Source of the DNA: G963665815 sp942492065
GTDB taxonomy: Bacteria; Cloacimonadota; Cloacimonadia; Cloacimonadales; JAIOQZ01
Length of the DNA stretch: 64,000 nt
NCBI GenBank assembly: GCA_942492065.1
Contig: CALODV010000008.1
Coordinates: 124,001 to 188,000 of the forward strand
Direction: 5' to 3'
Position 1 is the stretch's first letter, and every line of letters begins with the position of its first letter. The position numbers and the translations under genes were made by a program. Shown here one piece after another: positions 63,051 to 64,000 of the stretch. The notes under the pieces were generated by a model. That model was not told the DNA's origin and made no database searches. It was given only the letters and a program-made list of their open reading frames with translations.

Positions 63051-63719
63051 CTATATTTTGTATTCTTTAAGAATTTTTCTGGTTATCTCATCAATCTGAG
63101 TGGATATCTGAGAGTCGATAGTACCTGAATCGGTATCAATTCTAACACTTCCTTTTTCCAGATGTTGTGAACCCCGTATCTCTGTATCGGCAGGAATATC
63201 AAATTCGTGACTGAGTGCTTCCATGTTTTCCTTGATCATAGACCACTCAGCAGAATTAACATTGATTACAATGTTTCGCCTGTCACTGAGAAGTTTAAGA
63301 CTTGATCTCAATATGTGGAGGACTATTTCAGGATTTAAAGAAACTTCTGTATGAATAACCTTTCGGGCAATATGTAAGATCAATTCCAGAATTTGCTGTT
63401 CTTCTTTTTCGTAGAAACCGTTAAGATTATTTCTGAATTGATCAGCTATTCTTCTGGCAAAATTCTGTACGGGCTGAAGCTGCTGGTTCAAAACAATCTG
63501 CGCCTGATCTTTCCCATCAGTAAATCCTCTGTGATATGCTTTATCCGTTTCCTGCTTTAAAAGAGATTCATACTGTTCTCTGAGTTTACGTTCCTTTTGC
63601 TCAAGCAGATGATCAAGTATATCATTGTTCATGATTTTTTTCTCTTGATTATCACCAGTTGAAGAGCTTAAGGTAACTTTTCGGACAGGCACAGGGGACT
63701 TAAGTGTGAATTTATTCAT
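63051..63719 (-). CDS. fliH: Flagellar assembly protein FliH
   Basis: 222 residues. Long helical central part (about 40-120, EQKERKLREQYESLLKQET) and a C-terminal domain like the ATP synthase delta/b-type FliH fold (IARKVIHTEVSLNPEIVLHILRSSLKLL near 117; HLEKGSVRID near 192). It holds and regulates FliI at the export gate. Located between fliF and fliI as in many operons, but fliG is missing from this position. Confidence 0.9.
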   Translation of the reverse strand: MNKFTLKSPVPVRKVTLSSSTGDNQEKKIMNNDILDHLLEQKERKLREQYESLLKQETDKAYHRGFTDGKDQAQIVLNQQLQPVQNFARRIADQFRNNLNGFYEKEEQQILELILHIARKVIHTEVSLNPEIVLHILRSSLKLLSDRRNIVINVNSAEWSMIKENMEALSHEFDIPADTEIRGSQHLEKGSVRIDTDSGTIDSQISTQIDEITRKILKEYKI

Positions 63720-63730
63720 AATGTATTAAT

Positions 63731-64000
63731 CTAATGTCTTTTTTCCAGTATCCAGCTCTTAATCAGTTTAACAGCTACATCAGGGTGATCCATAATAAAT
63801 GTTTTAACTGATTCCTGCAGAGCCATTGTTTCTGTCTGCTCAATTTCTATGTCTTTCATAGGCTTGAATGTATAGGAAATCTTTCCTTCACCCATAGGTA
63901 AGCCTTCTTCTCCTTCAGGGTAGAAACCTTCCTGATCAATATCGCCATGGGCAAGTACAGGGCGAAGTGAATCTTCTTCCGGTTCTGCCGGTTGTGCAAA
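63731..64000 (-). CDS. fliF: Flagellar M-ring protein FliF, C-terminal end (partial)
   Basis: The last 89 codons run off the window's right edge (frame open to 64000). The tail ends SVKTFIMDHPDVAVKLIKSWILEKRH, the amphipathic FliG-binding pattern of FliF C-termini (about ...F...NPE.AA.LIR.WL). The part before is acidic and Pro-rich, as usual for the FliF cytoplasmic tail. It precedes fliH by 11 bases, so fliG, which normally lies between, is elsewhere in the genome. Confidence 0.75.
   Translation of the reverse strand, partial: FAQPAEPEEDSLRPVLAHGDIDQEGFYPEGEEGLPMGEGKISYTFKPMKDIEIEQTETMALQESVKTFIMDHPDVAVKLIKSWILEKRH

Overview
The window is AT-rich bacterial chromosome with dense, mostly co-directional gene blocks. 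Three signs point to a flagellated, anaerobic member of the FCB (Fibrobacteres-Chlorobi-Bacteroidetes) superphylum, possibly a candidate phylum such as Delongbacteria. First, one secreted protein ends in a Por/type IX-like C-terminal sorting domain with a YPNPFNP motif. Second, there are many Gram-negative outer-membrane barrels, lipoproteins and DUF3857/transglutaminase proteins. Third, there is a one-piece pyruvate:ferredoxin oxidoreductase. The flagellar fliF-fliH-fliI end of the window shows motility. The phylum is inference; the complete 16S gene here could settle it.

Layout. 1-1.0 kb: end of an ABC importer (binding protein, permease). 1.2-5.4 kb: two small envelope proteins, then a DUF4390 protein with an NtrY-like kinase and an NtrC-like sigma-54 activator. 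5.5-10.6 kb: two DUF3857/transglutaminase-fold proteins (the second a frameshifted lipoprotein that has lost its catalytic residues) and an outer-membrane protein. 10.7-19.9 kb, minus strand: a propeller lipoprotein, a frameshifted FG-GAP protein with a type IX-like tail, and two tandem paralogous beta-helix/FG-GAP lipoproteins, one carrying a G9 tract just after its lipobox. 20.5-40.1 kb: housekeeping genes (nifJ, rpsO-pnp-ahcY, two UDP-sugar dehydrogenases flanking hflKC, tadA overlapping tRNA-Ser, guaB, a Xer recombinase, a TPR protein, a lipoprotein, tpiA, serS). 40.4-45.3 kb: an rRNA operon whose spacer tRNA is a broken Ile/Ala chimera.

45.4-49.2 kb is more accessory: a KAP-type P-loop NTPase, a TetR regulator that appears leaderless and self-repressing, and a CPBP membrane protease, followed by a degraded 0.6 kb stretch.

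The most interesting region is 49.2-56.6 kb, a five-gene operon with overlapping or near-touching genes. It encodes a PEP mutase fused to a HIGH-type cytidylyltransferase, a phosphonopyruvate decarboxylase, an iron alcohol dehydrogenase, a membrane-anchored CDP-glycerol glycerophosphotransferase-like enzyme, and a large protein joining a YidC/Oxa1-like domain to an alkaline-phosphatase-superfamily (sulfatase/LtaS-like) domain. Together they suggest synthesis of 2-hydroxyethylphosphonate, its activation as a CMP ester, and its transfer onto or polymerisation into a cell-surface polymer. After a structured leader and a DUF4438 gene, the window closes on the minus strand with fliF (partial), fliH, fliI, a secreted HEITH metallopeptidase-like protein and a GH3 glycosidase.
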